Shown piece by piece: positions 33,830 through 42,577 of a stretch of 64,000 bases of DNA (position 1 is its first letter; each line of letters opens with the position of its first letter). The stretch spans positions 191,693 through 255,692 of the forward strand of contig JACKIL010000005.1 of NCBI GenBank assembly GCA_020638525.1, written 5' to 3'. The DNA comes from Caulobacterales bacterium (GTDB taxonomy: Bacteria > Pseudomonadota > Alphaproteobacteria > Caulobacterales > Parvularculaceae). Below the pieces are notes generated by a model that saw only the letters and a program-made list of their open reading frames with translations, was not told where the DNA came from and did no database searches. The position numbers were made by a program, and so were the translations under genes.

Positions 33830-34546
33830 CTACCCCTTGCTGGGCGCGTTCACCGTTGTCAACGACGTTTCGTCTCCCTTCGGACGTTCGTCTGTAAAGG
33901 TCGACCCCGTGACCAGGAAATAGATCGCTTCCGCGATATTGGTCGCATGGTCGCCAACCCGCTCGAAATTCTTGGCGATGAAGACAAGGTGCGTACACGC
34001 ATTGACGCGCGTCGCATCCTCCATCATCGACAGGAGAATCTCACGGAAGACGGAATTATAGAGCTCGTCCAGCTCATCATCACCGCCCCAGACGGCCTTT
34101 GCGGCCGCCAGATCACGGCGTGAATAGGCGTTAAGGATATCAACAATCTGCTGCAGGCTTGCGCGGCCCATGCGCGCCACGCCCGCGAAAGGCTTGGGCG
34201 GCGGCTCGCGGCTCACGACTAGCGTGCGCTTGGCGACATTCTTCGCAAGATCGCCGATGCGCTCGAGTTCGCCGGCGATCTTCATGTGCGTCATGATTTC
34301 GCGCAGCGCGCTCGCTTCGAACGGCCCCTTCTGAAGCAGCGCGATGACCTTGCGTTCGACAGTCTGGTGCAGTTCGTCGATGCGAAGGTCGGCCTTGATG
34401 ACTTTCTCCGCCGTCGAAATATCGCGGCGTTCGAATCCGCCGATCGCCTCGGCAAGCTGACTCTCCACGAGGCCAGCCATTTGGGCGAGATCGACCTCCA
34501 GGCCGTCGAGGCGGCCGGTGATACGGTTTTGCGGCGAAGTCGCCAT
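33830..34546 (-). CDS. phoU: Phosphate signalling protein PhoU
   Basis: Helical negative modulator linking phosphate uptake to PhoR. Two PhoU repeats are visible, each with the E-RIGD-KN-type metal cluster: ELERIGDLAKNVAKR and NFERVGDHATNIAEAIYF. It has 238 residues. It lies between phoR and phoB; the pst transporter genes that often sit in this operon are missing here. Confidence 0.95.
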   Translation of the reverse strand: MATSPQNRITGRLDGLEVDLAQMAGLVESQLAEAIGGFERRDISTAEKVIKADLRIDELHQTVERKVIALLQKGPFEASALREIMTHMKIAGELERIGDLAKNVAKRTLVVSREPPPKPFAGVARMGRASLQQIVDILNAYSRRDLAAAKAVWGGDDELDELYNSVFREILLSMMEDATRVNACTHLVFIAKNFERVGDHATNIAEAIYFLVTGSTFTDERPKGDETSLTTVNAPSKG

Positions 34547-34671
34547 CAGGCTTTACGTCCTTCTATCCACACGTGAAGGCGCGCTTGGGCCGAGCACCAT
34601 AGGTCCTGCCGTACTCTCGCAGGACTTCTCGCAGGCTCACTCACGGCGGACCGCCTCAATGCAGGACTTTT

Positions 34672-34688
34672 GTGACAGATTCTTGTCC
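34672..34688 (-). promoter_or_regulatory. Candidate Pho box upstream of phoU-phoB
   Basis: Read on the minus strand, GGACAAGAATCTGTCAC matches the PHO box (two TGTCA-type repeats 11 bases apart) perfectly in the second half AATCTGTCAC and weakly in the first. It lies about 125 bases upstream of phoU in the 188-base phoR-phoU gap. Confidence 0.5.
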
Positions 34689-34734
34689 GGGCGAAAAATA
34701 CATGCGCAATATGTGCGCATGAGTCAACTGCTTG

Positions 34735-36144
34735 TCATGCAGCGGCAGGCTCTGTCGCCCGAGGCTTCAGCGCCTTGAAATAGCAGGTGAAGGCGGTGCC
34801 TGCGGCGAGGCGGCTTTCGATCTGCAGTCCGCCTTTGTGGCGGTTGACGATGTGCTTGACGATCGCGAGACCGAGCCCGGTGCCGCCGCGCTTGCGGCTG
34901 CGCTCGACATTGACGCGGTAGAAACGCTCCGTCAGTCGCGGCAGGTCCGGCCGCTCAATGCCGGGACCGAAATCGCGGATCTGCACATAGAGAAGGTCAT
35001 CGACGTCCGTCATCCGGCGCGCCGCGACCTGGCCGGCGGAATCGCCCGCGCGCTGCGAGATTTCGCCGTCTCCAGCGAGCGAGGGCGCCGCGCCGCGCCC
35101 GACGCGCACCTTCACGAGCGCAGGCTCGCCGCCATATTTGATGGCGTTATCGATGAGGTTCTGGATCGCCTGAAAGATTTCGTCACGCTCGCCGAGCATT
35201 TCGAATGATCCGGACTCGTCGCATTCGAAATCGACGATGGCGCCGAGCTGTTCAAGAATCGGCCCGAAACTTTCGATGCAGTCCCGCGCGATCTCGTTGA
35301 GATCGACAGTTTTGCTCGGCGGCACGTGCTCGTTGAGCTCAATGCGCGACAGCGACATGAGGTCGGCGACGAGACGCTGCATGCGCTCCGCCTGGCCTTG
35401 CATGATATCGAGAAAGCGCTCGCGCGCTTCTTCATCGGTCTTTGCGGGCCCCCGCAATGTCTCGATAAATCCGATGAGCGAGGCTAGCGGCGTTCTGAGC
35501 TCGTGACTGGCGCTCGCAATGAAGTCGGCGCGCATCTGTTCGAGGCGGCGTTCGGTCGTGAGATCATGAATGAAGATCAGGACGCGCCCGTCGCCGCTCG
35601 CTTCTTCGAGCGGCGCGATAAACGCGCGGCAGGTGCGCTCGACGCCGCTCGTCGTCGCAAATTCGACGGACTGCGCTTTCTTGGTGCGCGCGACATCTTC
35701 GGCCGCATCGAAGACGGTCGGCGCGCGCAGAGCGACCGCCAGATGGCGCCCCTCGACAGCGCTTGCACCGATAAATTCTTCCGCAGCCGGATTGGCGAGC
35801 TCGATGACGCCATCCGCGGTCACGATGAAGAGCGGCTCCGGCAAAGCCTGCGCGACACCGCGCGCGAGCCTGAGGCTTGAGAGTTCGGCCTCCTGCGCCG
35901 TGAACTCCGCCTCGACGACACGCTGCACAGGCTCGGCCCAGACCCGGCCTGAGGAAAAACGATAGCGGACCGCCAGCGCCCCGAGGAACGCGACGAAGCC
36001 CGCGGCCGGCAGCCACCAGACAACCTCGCGCGAGGCGACCATGATAAGCGCAATGCCAGCGCTGATGCCGACCGCCCACGCGAAATCGCGGGCGCGCACC
36101 TGATCGGCGGTCTTGCGGATCAAGGTCGCGAGATCGTCCTGCAT
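34735..36144 (-). CDS. phoR: Phosphate regulon sensor histidine kinase PhoR
   Basis: Membrane kinase that phosphorylates PhoB. Two N-terminal membrane segments (about 22-37 and 43-60), a PAS domain (about 95-190), HisKA with H214 in SASHELRTPL, and HATPase_c with N-box NLIDNAIKYGG (329-339), DFGPGI (391-396) and GGTGLGLAIVKH (420-431). Between the N-box and D-box there is a polar insert of about 34 residues (350-383) not usual in the family. The length is 469 residues, and it is upstream of phoU-phoB. Confidence 0.93.
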   Translation of the reverse strand: MQDDLATLIRKTADQVRARDFAWAVGISAGIALIMVASREVVWWLPAAGFVAFLGALAVRYRFSSGRVWAEPVQRVVEAEFTAQEAELSSLRLARGVAQALPEPLFIVTADGVIELANPAAEEFIGASAVEGRHLAVALRAPTVFDAAEDVARTKKAQSVEFATTSGVERTCRAFIAPLEEASGDGRVLIFIHDLTTERRLEQMRADFIASASHELRTPLASLIGFIETLRGPAKTDEEARERFLDIMQGQAERMQRLVADLMSLSRIELNEHVPPSKTVDLNEIARDCIESFGPILEQLGAIVDFECDESGSFEMLGERDEIFQAIQNLIDNAIKYGGEPALVKVRVGRGAAPSLAGDGEISQRAGDSAGQVAARRMTDVDDLLYVQIRDFGPGIERPDLPRLTERFYRVNVERSRKRGGTGLGLAIVKHIVNRHKGGLQIESRLAAGTAFTCYFKALKPRATEPAAA

Positions 36145-36244
36145 TCGCCTTTTCGCTCTTAACCGGCTGCTGACGCGGGCCTTTTCAAACGAAGGCGGCG
36201 CGGCGTCAAGCGGCGAGGCCCCTCAAAGGGGGGCGAGCGGCCCC

Positions 36245-37738
36245 TCAGGCCGGCTCCTCGTCAAGCTTCACCTTGTGACCCCAGAGATTATGGATGTGCC
36301 AGACGACATCCTCGAGGGTCTTGGGGTCGAGCTTGCGGCCCCGGTGGACGGCGTGCCGCAAGGTCAGCATGCGGTCGCCATCGAGATCGGCGGCGACGAC
36401 CTGGATATTCGGCTCATGCATGCCGAGATCGTACATGCCGGCGAGCTTCTCGCGCACGCGGCGGAAGCCGCGCTCGTCATGGATCGCGGAAATCTCGATA
36501 TGCGGGTTCTCCGACTCATCCTCGAGCGCGAACATGCGCATGTTACGCATCACGGTCGGCGAGAGGTATTGGAGAATGAAGCTCTCATCACGGTAGTTCG
36601 CCCACGCATCCTTGAGGGCGCCGCGCCAGTCGCCCGACCCGGCGAGCGCGGGGAACCATTCGCGGTCTTCATCGCTCGGCTTCTCGCAGATGCGCTTAAT
36701 GTCCTGCATCATCGCAAAGCCGAGCGCGTAAGGGTTGATGCCCGAATAGCGCGGGTCGTCGAAATCCGGCTGGAAAACGACCGATGAGTGCGAATGGAGG
36801 AACTCCATCATCGAGCCCTCGCCGATGAGGCCGCGCTCAAACATCTCGCTCATGATGTAATGGTGCACGAAGGTCGCGCAGCCTTCGTTCATCACCTTGG
36901 TCTGCTTCTGCGGATAGAAGTACTGCGAGATGTTGCGCACGATGCGCACAAGTTCGCGTTGCCACGGACGCAGGATGGGCGACGCCTTCTCGATGAAATA
37001 GAGAAGATTTTCCTCAGGCAACTTGATGTTCTTCACTTCCGCCTGACGTTCTTCCATCTCGTCATCAGGCTCTTCCAGATTCGGAAGCGTGCGCCAGATA
37101 TCGTTGAATGTCTTTTGCTCATAGTCGGCGCGCGCAGCGATCTTCGCGAGCAGATCGGCTTCCGAAAGGCGCGGCGGGCGATTGTAGCGAAAGACGCCCT
37201 GATCCATCAACGCGTGAGCGGAATCGAGAATTTTTTCGACTTCATCGAAGCCATATTCATCTTCGCACTTCGCAATGTATTTCTTGGCGAAGTCGAGATA
37301 GGGCAAAATGCCTTCGGCGTCCGTCCACTGCTGGAAGAGATAGTTGTTCTTGAAAAAGTGGTTGTGACCGAAACAGGCGTGCGCCATCACGAGCGCCTGC
37401 ATCGTCATCGTGTTCTCCTCCATCAGATAAGCGATACAAGGATTGGAGTTGATGACGATCTCATAGGCGAGACCCGTATAGCCGCGCCGATACATCTGCT
37501 CGTCGCGCGCGAAATGCTTGCCGAACGACCAGTGCTTGTACATGAGCGGCATGCCGTGGCTTGAGTAAGCGTCCAGCATCTGTTCAGAAGAAATGATCTC
37601 GATCTGGTTCGGATAAACCTCGAGCCCCAGATCGTTCAGCGCGATTTCCTCAATCGCATTGAACGTCGTCTTGAGATGGGCGAAATCCCAATCGTTGTCT
37701 TCGAAAAGAGGGGCTTGCTTCAAAGCGGGCTCGCTCAT
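36245..37738 (-). CDS. spoVR: SpoVR family protein
   Basis: Conserved cytoplasmic protein of unclear biochemistry, linked in other bacteria with PrkA and YeaH under stress. Family motifs include AYSSHGMPLMYKHWSFGK, YEIVINSNPCIAYLMEENT, AHACFGHNHFFKNN, and EGCATFVHHYIM with its His pair. The length of 497 residues is typical. It starts immediately after the yeaH stop (TAAATG), so it is cotranslated with it. Confidence 0.95.
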   Translation of the reverse strand: MSEPALKQAPLFEDNDWDFAHLKTTFNAIEEIALNDLGLEVYPNQIEIISSEQMLDAYSSHGMPLMYKHWSFGKHFARDEQMYRRGYTGLAYEIVINSNPCIAYLMEENTMTMQALVMAHACFGHNHFFKNNYLFQQWTDAEGILPYLDFAKKYIAKCEDEYGFDEVEKILDSAHALMDQGVFRYNRPPRLSEADLLAKIAARADYEQKTFNDIWRTLPNLEEPDDEMEERQAEVKNIKLPEENLLYFIEKASPILRPWQRELVRIVRNISQYFYPQKQTKVMNEGCATFVHHYIMSEMFERGLIGEGSMMEFLHSHSSVVFQPDFDDPRYSGINPYALGFAMMQDIKRICEKPSDEDREWFPALAGSGDWRGALKDAWANYRDESFILQYLSPTVMRNMRMFALEDESENPHIEISAIHDERGFRRVREKLAGMYDLGMHEPNIQVVAADLDGDRMLTLRHAVHRGRKLDPKTLEDVVWHIHNLWGHKVKLDEEPA

Positions 37739-39061
37739 TTACGCCGCCTCCTTCGCATTCTTCGAGAAGAGTTCGCGGAAGACGGGGAAAATATCCTGCG
37801 GCCTTGCAATGCGAGTCTGCGCGAAGTTCGGCCATTTCGGCGCGAAGCCGCGATAGGCGCGCCAGAGTTCGGCGCCCGAGTCAGCGTCTGAGAAGACTTC
37901 AAGCTCGCGCTCGTCGAGGATCTCGATATAGGCATAATATTGCGAGATCGGCATCACCTGGCGGTCGAGCATCTCAACGCAAAGCTGCGCATCGCCCGAT
38001 TGCGTGAAACCATCTGAGGCTTGCGCGACATAGATGTTCCAGTCGCTCGCCGGGAAGCGCTCTTTTTGCACTTCGAGCATTTTCTCAAGCGCCGTCGAAA
38101 CCACCGTGCCGCCAGACTGCCGCGAATAGAAGAAGGTTTGCTCGTCGACTTCTTCCGCATGATGCGTATGGCGGATGAAGACAACCTCGACACGCTCATA
38201 GCGGCGCGTGAGGAACAGATAGAGCAGCATGTAGAAGCGCTTGGCGAGATCTTTCTCGCGCTCGCCCATGGAGCCCGAAACGTCCATCAGGCAGAACATC
38301 ACCGCGCTCGTCGTCTCGACCGGCGTCGGCTCGTAAGCGTTGTAACGCACATCGAGCGGATCGATGAACGGCGCCCAGCGGCGGCGCGCCTCCATCTCTT
38401 CCAGCTTGATGATGAGCGCTTTTTTCTCGGCGATCTCCGCTTCGCTCGGCTGCGAGATGCGTTCGAGCTCGAAAAGGCGCGCCTTGAGTTCATTCACTTC
38501 GCGCGTCGAGGGGCGGCGCAAGGCGAGACGGCGCCCGTGCGCGTTCCTCATCGTGCGGATGAGATTCATGTTGGTCGGTGAACCGGCCACCGTGAAGCCC
38601 GCGCGGCGATAAGCGTTTGCTTTCACCTCTTTCAGCGAGCGCTTTACGAGATTCGGGAGTTCGAGGTCTTCAAAGAAGATGTCGAGAAATTCGTCCTGCG
38701 TCAGCGTGAACTGGAACGAGTCTTCCCCTTCGCCGGAATCGCTCGCCTGCTTGCCCTGCCCCTTGCCGCCGCCTTTCGGCGGCTTCTTGATTTTATCGCC
38801 GGCGGTAAATTCCTTGTTGCCGGGATGAACCATCTCGCGCTCGCCGGAATCGGGATCGAGCCGGAAGCGCGGCTCCGCCGTCGATTTCGATGGAATGGTG
38901 ATCTTCTCACCCTTCTCGATTTCTTTGAGCGAACGGTCGCGCAGCGACTTGTTCACCGCTTCCTTGATCTGCGTGCGCGCACGCTTCAGGAAGCGCTGAC
39001 GATTGCCCAGCGACTTGCCTTTTGGGTTCTTCCGCCGGTCGATGAAATGGAACTGGTTCAT
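37739..39061 (-). CDS. yeaH: YeaH/YhbH family protein (DUF444)
   Basis: Partner of the PrkA kinase in a widely conserved stress cluster. The N-terminus MNQFHFIDRRKNPKGKS fits the family, and a von Willebrand A-like domain carries DVSGSMGEREKDLAKRFY (MIDAS DxSxS), EVVFIRHTHHAEEVDE and SGGTVVSTAL. A Lys/Gly-rich linker lies near residue 95. The ATG at 39061 gives 440 residues; further upstream the frame enters the intergenic repeat. Middle gene of prkA-yeaH-spoVR. Confidence 0.94.
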   Translation of the reverse strand: MNQFHFIDRRKNPKGKSLGNRQRFLKRARTQIKEAVNKSLRDRSLKEIEKGEKITIPSKSTAEPRFRLDPDSGEREMVHPGNKEFTAGDKIKKPPKGGGKGQGKQASDSGEGEDSFQFTLTQDEFLDIFFEDLELPNLVKRSLKEVKANAYRRAGFTVAGSPTNMNLIRTMRNAHGRRLALRRPSTREVNELKARLFELERISQPSEAEIAEKKALIIKLEEMEARRRWAPFIDPLDVRYNAYEPTPVETTSAVMFCLMDVSGSMGEREKDLAKRFYMLLYLFLTRRYERVEVVFIRHTHHAEEVDEQTFFYSRQSGGTVVSTALEKMLEVQKERFPASDWNIYVAQASDGFTQSGDAQLCVEMLDRQVMPISQYYAYIEILDERELEVFSDADSGAELWRAYRGFAPKWPNFAQTRIARPQDIFPVFRELFSKNAKEAA

Positions 39062-39069
39062 GCGTGTCA

Positions 39070-39157
39070 GCGAATAGCGAATGGCGAGTAGCGAATAGAA
39101 CAACTTCCTGCGCTTCGGTCCACTAATCGCTACTCCCTAATTCCCTACTCGCTATTA
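39070..39157. repeat. Imperfect inverted intergenic repeat between prkA and yeaH
   Basis: The gap holds CGAATAGCGAATGGCGAGTA plus GCGAATAG (39071-39098) and, inverted, CTAATCGCTACTCCC...CCTACTCGCTATT (39123-39156). Short units of the AGTAGCGAATAG type recur on both arms and can fold on each other. It looks like a dispersed repeat inserted in the operon; the second arm touches the prkA stop codon. Confidence 0.65.
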
Positions 39158-41104
39158 ACCCGCTTTGTTAACGCGCATATACCATTCGACGAGCCGGCGG
39201 ACCTGACGCGGCGTGTATCCGCGCTCTTCCATGCGGCTGACGAAGTTCTCGTGCTTCTTCTCCGTGTCGGAGTCCTTCTTGGAGTCGAAGGAAATCACGG
39301 GAAGCAGGTCTTCGACCTGGCTGAACATGCGCTTTTCGATGACGTTGCGCAGCTTCTCATAGGACGTCCAGGCCGGGTTCTTGCCGGCGTTGGCTGCCCG
39401 GGCGCGCAGCGCGAACTTCACGACCTCGTTGCGGAAGTCTTTCGGGTTCGCGATGCCGGCGGGCTTTTCGATTTTCGAAAGCTCGGCGTCGAGCGTCGCG
39501 CGATCGAGAAGCTGTCCCGTATCGGGATCTTTGAAGTCCTGATCTTCGATCCACGCATCGGCGTAAGAGATATAGCGATCGAAGAGATTCTGGCCGTACT
39601 CGCCATAGGATTCGAGATAGGCCTTCTGAATTTCCTTGCCGATGAATTCGGCATAGCGGGCCGAAAGATCCGACTTGATGAAGTCGAGATATTTCTTCTC
39701 CTGCTCCTCCGGATATTGCTCGCGGCGGATGGAGTTTTCGAGAACGTACATGAGGTGCACGGGGTCAGCCGCGACTTCATCCGTGTCGAAATTGAAAGTC
39801 TCTGAAAGCACCTTGTAGGCGAAGCGGGTCGAGACGCCGTCCATGCCTTCGTCAATGCCGGCCGCGTCGCGATATTCCTGATGCGACTTCGCTTTCGGAT
39901 CGGTGTCTTTCAGCTTTTCGCCGTCATAGACGCGAAGCTTCGAGTAGAGATTTGAGTTCTCGTGCTCTTTAAGACGCGTCAGCACCGAGAAGCGCGCGAG
40001 AAGATCGAGCGTTTCCGGAGCGCAAGGCGCGCTTGCAAGCTCGGAATTGGCGACGAGCTTTTCATAGATCAGGCGCTCTTCCGTCACGCGCAGGCAGTAA
40101 GGCACCTTGATGACGCTGATGCGGTCGAGAAACGCCTCGTTGTTCTTGTTCGCGCGGAACTGCAGCCATTCGCTCTCGTTCGAGTGCGCGAGAATGACGC
40201 CCGAGAACGGAATAGGCCCGAGGGATTCAGTGCCGATATAGTTGCCTTCCTGCGTCGCAGTGAGCAGCGGATGGAGCACTTTGATCGGCGCCTTGAACAT
40301 CTCAACAAATTCGAGAAGGCCCTGATTGGCGCGGCAAAGACCGCCCGAATAGGAATAGGCGTCGGTGTCGTCCTGGCTGAAATGCTCAAGCTTGCGGATG
40401 TCGACCTTGCCGACGAGCGCGGAAATATCCTGGTTGTTTTCGTCGCCCGGTTCGGTTTTGGCGATCGCAACCTGACGCAGCTTTGACGGATAAATCCGCA
40501 CGACCTCGAATTTCGAAATATCTCCACTGAACTCATCGAGGCGTTTGACAGCCCACGGGCTCATGAGACCAGTCAGGCGACGCTTTTCGATACCGTATTT
40601 GTCAGCAAGAAGTTCTTTGAGCTCATTCGACTGGAAGAGGCCGAGCGGGCTTTCAAAAACCGGCGAAATCTCGTTGCCGGCTTTGAGCACGTAGATCGGA
40701 TAGGTTTCCATCAGATCTTTCAGGCGCTCGGCGAGTGAGGATTTGCCGCCGCCGACCGGACCCAGCAAATAGAGAACCTGGCGTTTTTCTTCGAGGCCCT
40801 GCGCGGAGTGACGGAAGTACGAAACGATCCGTTCGATCGTGTCTTCCATGCCGTAAAAGCCTTCGAAGGCCTTGTAGCGGCGGATCGTCCGGTTGAAGAA
40901 GATGCGCGCGAGCCGCGGGTCCCGGGACGTGTCGTAGAGTTCCGGCTCGCCGATCGCCTTCACCATGCGCTCAGCAGGCGTTGCATAAAGCAACGGATCG
41001 TCCCGGCATGCGAGCAGATAGTCGCGAAGGCTCATCGCTTCCTGCTTCACGCGAGCATAGCTCTCCGTAAAGAGGTTAAACACGTCCAGATTCTCTGTGG
41101 TCAT
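39155..41104 (-). CDS. prkA: PrkA family serine protein kinase
   Basis: AAA+/HPr-kinase-like protein linked to stress and starvation responses; some members act as proteases rather than kinases. Walker A GPVGGGKSSLAERL at residues 115-128, N-terminal PrkA AAA region with YGMEDTIERIVSYFRHSAQG, KAGNEISPVFESPLGLF, and a C-terminal PrkA domain ending YTPRQVRRLVEWYMRVN. GAGGG precedes the ATG at 41104 (649 residues). First of the prkA-yeaH-spoVR unit. Confidence 0.95.
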   Translation of the reverse strand: MTTENLDVFNLFTESYARVKQEAMSLRDYLLACRDDPLLYATPAERMVKAIGEPELYDTSRDPRLARIFFNRTIRRYKAFEGFYGMEDTIERIVSYFRHSAQGLEEKRQVLYLLGPVGGGKSSLAERLKDLMETYPIYVLKAGNEISPVFESPLGLFQSNELKELLADKYGIEKRRLTGLMSPWAVKRLDEFSGDISKFEVVRIYPSKLRQVAIAKTEPGDENNQDISALVGKVDIRKLEHFSQDDTDAYSYSGGLCRANQGLLEFVEMFKAPIKVLHPLLTATQEGNYIGTESLGPIPFSGVILAHSNESEWLQFRANKNNEAFLDRISVIKVPYCLRVTEERLIYEKLVANSELASAPCAPETLDLLARFSVLTRLKEHENSNLYSKLRVYDGEKLKDTDPKAKSHQEYRDAAGIDEGMDGVSTRFAYKVLSETFNFDTDEVAADPVHLMYVLENSIRREQYPEEQEKKYLDFIKSDLSARYAEFIGKEIQKAYLESYGEYGQNLFDRYISYADAWIEDQDFKDPDTGQLLDRATLDAELSKIEKPAGIANPKDFRNEVVKFALRARAANAGKNPAWTSYEKLRNVIEKRMFSQVEDLLPVISFDSKKDSDTEKKHENFVSRMEERGYTPRQVRRLVEWYMRVNKAG

Positions 41105-41844
41105 CACGCCCTCACTGACTTTCCAGACCGGTCGAACCGCCGAGTTTCGACCGCCGCGCGCTGGATTGGTTGCACCGGGAAATTGCAGGAGACAGGCCAA
41201 GTCTCCTGCTGTCGACTTTGCGAGGCGCGCGATGACGGGAGGCGAAATTCGCTGCTCCACCGGATCGCGCGGCTGACAATTTCGTGCTGCAGCCTATGGG
41301 GCTTTGAAGCGCCGCGACCACAGATCGACCTTTACGAACATACTCAACAATGTGGGATGCAAGTGGCGCTATGCAAGCGGCCGTCGTGCTCATCGTCCCA
41401 ACATGTTGAAGCCTACGCAGCATTGGTGACCCGTTGATCGTCTTCGTTCAGTGCGCTTCGTCTTCCTTGTCTCTTCCCGCCCCCGTTCAGGCCGTCTATG
41501 CAACTTTCGACCCTAGCGTAGCCGTTGCGTTTCCCCTGGCTGCGCGGCTTTTAGGTTAACGCCGCGCTTCTTAAGATATGGATAATGTAACAAGATTGGG
41601 GCGATGATGCGACACAAGAATTGTGCATTGCGTCGTTCATTCTGTCGCGTGAAACTAAGTGCCTGATAAGGCGAAGTATTCGTCGCAAGCTTCGGATCGC
41701 GCGCCGTGTCGCGCATTTGTGAGAAACGCCGACACGCGAAGAGTTTTTGAATCAGGCGATTCGATCTTGCTTCTTCGATCGCTTCCAAACGCGTCCCAAC
41801 TCCAGCGTCGCTTCAGGTCAGGCAGCACTCGGCGCTGGAAGCTG
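41105..41844. other. 740-base gap upstream of prkA
   Basis: No convincing gene. It must contain the prkA promoter. Visible structure: a perfect 9-bp inverted repeat GCAGGAGAC/GTCTCCTGC (41185-41209) in the prkA leader, a weaker GTCGAA/TTCGAC pair (41131-41151), the palindrome CAACATGTTG (41399-41408), and GCGCGGC/GCCGCGC (41542-41567). I saw no tRNA fold and could not place a sigma-factor motif. Confidence 0.6.
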
Positions 41845-42516
41845 CTAGGCCTCAAACTCTTCGGCCGGCCGCTGCGGACCAATGGACGCCAGCAACCTCT
41901 CCCGCCGGACATGAAGGAAGACGAGCACGCTGGCGACCGCTGCAAAAAAGCACCAGACAGAGGCCTGCGCGCCAAAGAAGAAAAGCTCCGTGACGACCGA
42001 TCCCACCAGAACGCAGATTCCGAAAAGCAGGACAAAACGATGGCGCGACATCAAAAGCGGCGCCGTCGTCGCCATCACATAAAGGCCGACAACCGGGTTC
42101 TCCACACGCTCCCCGACGCCGTAATAAAGGCCATGCGCGACGGCCCTGACCGAAAACTCGTCCTGAAAAAGGATGGCGCCGAGCGTTCCCGACACAGCGA
42201 GTCCCGTAAGGAGAAGCACGCCCAAGGCCTGCCTGCGACGCCGCCCGCTCTCGAAGAGAAGCACGGAGAGGGGTGTAAACGTCGGCCAGAACACCTGCGC
42301 GATGAAGAGATAGGCGCCGACAAGCGCCTGCGGCGGGGCGGCGTTCCGGTTCACGGACAGCCAGATGAAGCCTTCGATCGCCTGATGCGTGGCGAAGACG
42401 AGCGGGATCGCCGCAAACGCCATAAGCCGCGGGGCCGGCCGCTGCGCCAGCGTCGCGATACCGACAGCGCCGATGATCGCAGCCGCGGTGAAGCTTGCTG
42501 GCGCGGAGAAACACAT
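41845..42516 (-). CDS. DUF6629-type membrane protein
   Basis: The 223-residue polytopic protein begins MCFSAPASFTAAAIIGAVGI, the recognisable start of the DUF6629 group, and has about seven hydrophobic segments with a conserved HQAIEGFIWL segment in the second and a VENPVVGLY loop. Function unknown. The C-terminus is short and charged. It is separated from both neighbours and probably monocistronic. Confidence 0.78.
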   Translation of the reverse strand: MCFSAPASFTAAAIIGAVGIATLAQRPAPRLMAFAAIPLVFATHQAIEGFIWLSVNRNAAPPQALVGAYLFIAQVFWPTFTPLSVLLFESGRRRRQALGVLLLTGLAVSGTLGAILFQDEFSVRAVAHGLYYGVGERVENPVVGLYVMATTAPLLMSRHRFVLLFGICVLVGSVVTELFFFGAQASVWCFFAAVASVLVFLHVRRERLLASIGPQRPAEEFEA

Positions 42517-42577
42517 GGGCGAACGCTACTGTGTGTCGCCGGCGCTTGGGAAGAAGCCTGCGCCCCGCCCTCGTGGC

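Noticed and set aside
36185..36243. GC-rich hairpin near the spoVR stop (CCCCTTTGAGGGG on the minus strand)
   Set aside because: The stem is only about five bases and no T-run follows, so I do not call a terminator.
39070..39157. Possible CRISPR-like array
   Set aside because: The units are short, contiguous and inverted, without spacers of uniform length.
41513..41788. A 91-codon frame on the minus strand in the prkA upstream gap
   Set aside because: No ribosome binding site, no recognisable pattern, and codon use unlike the neighbours. It cannot be excluded but is not supported.
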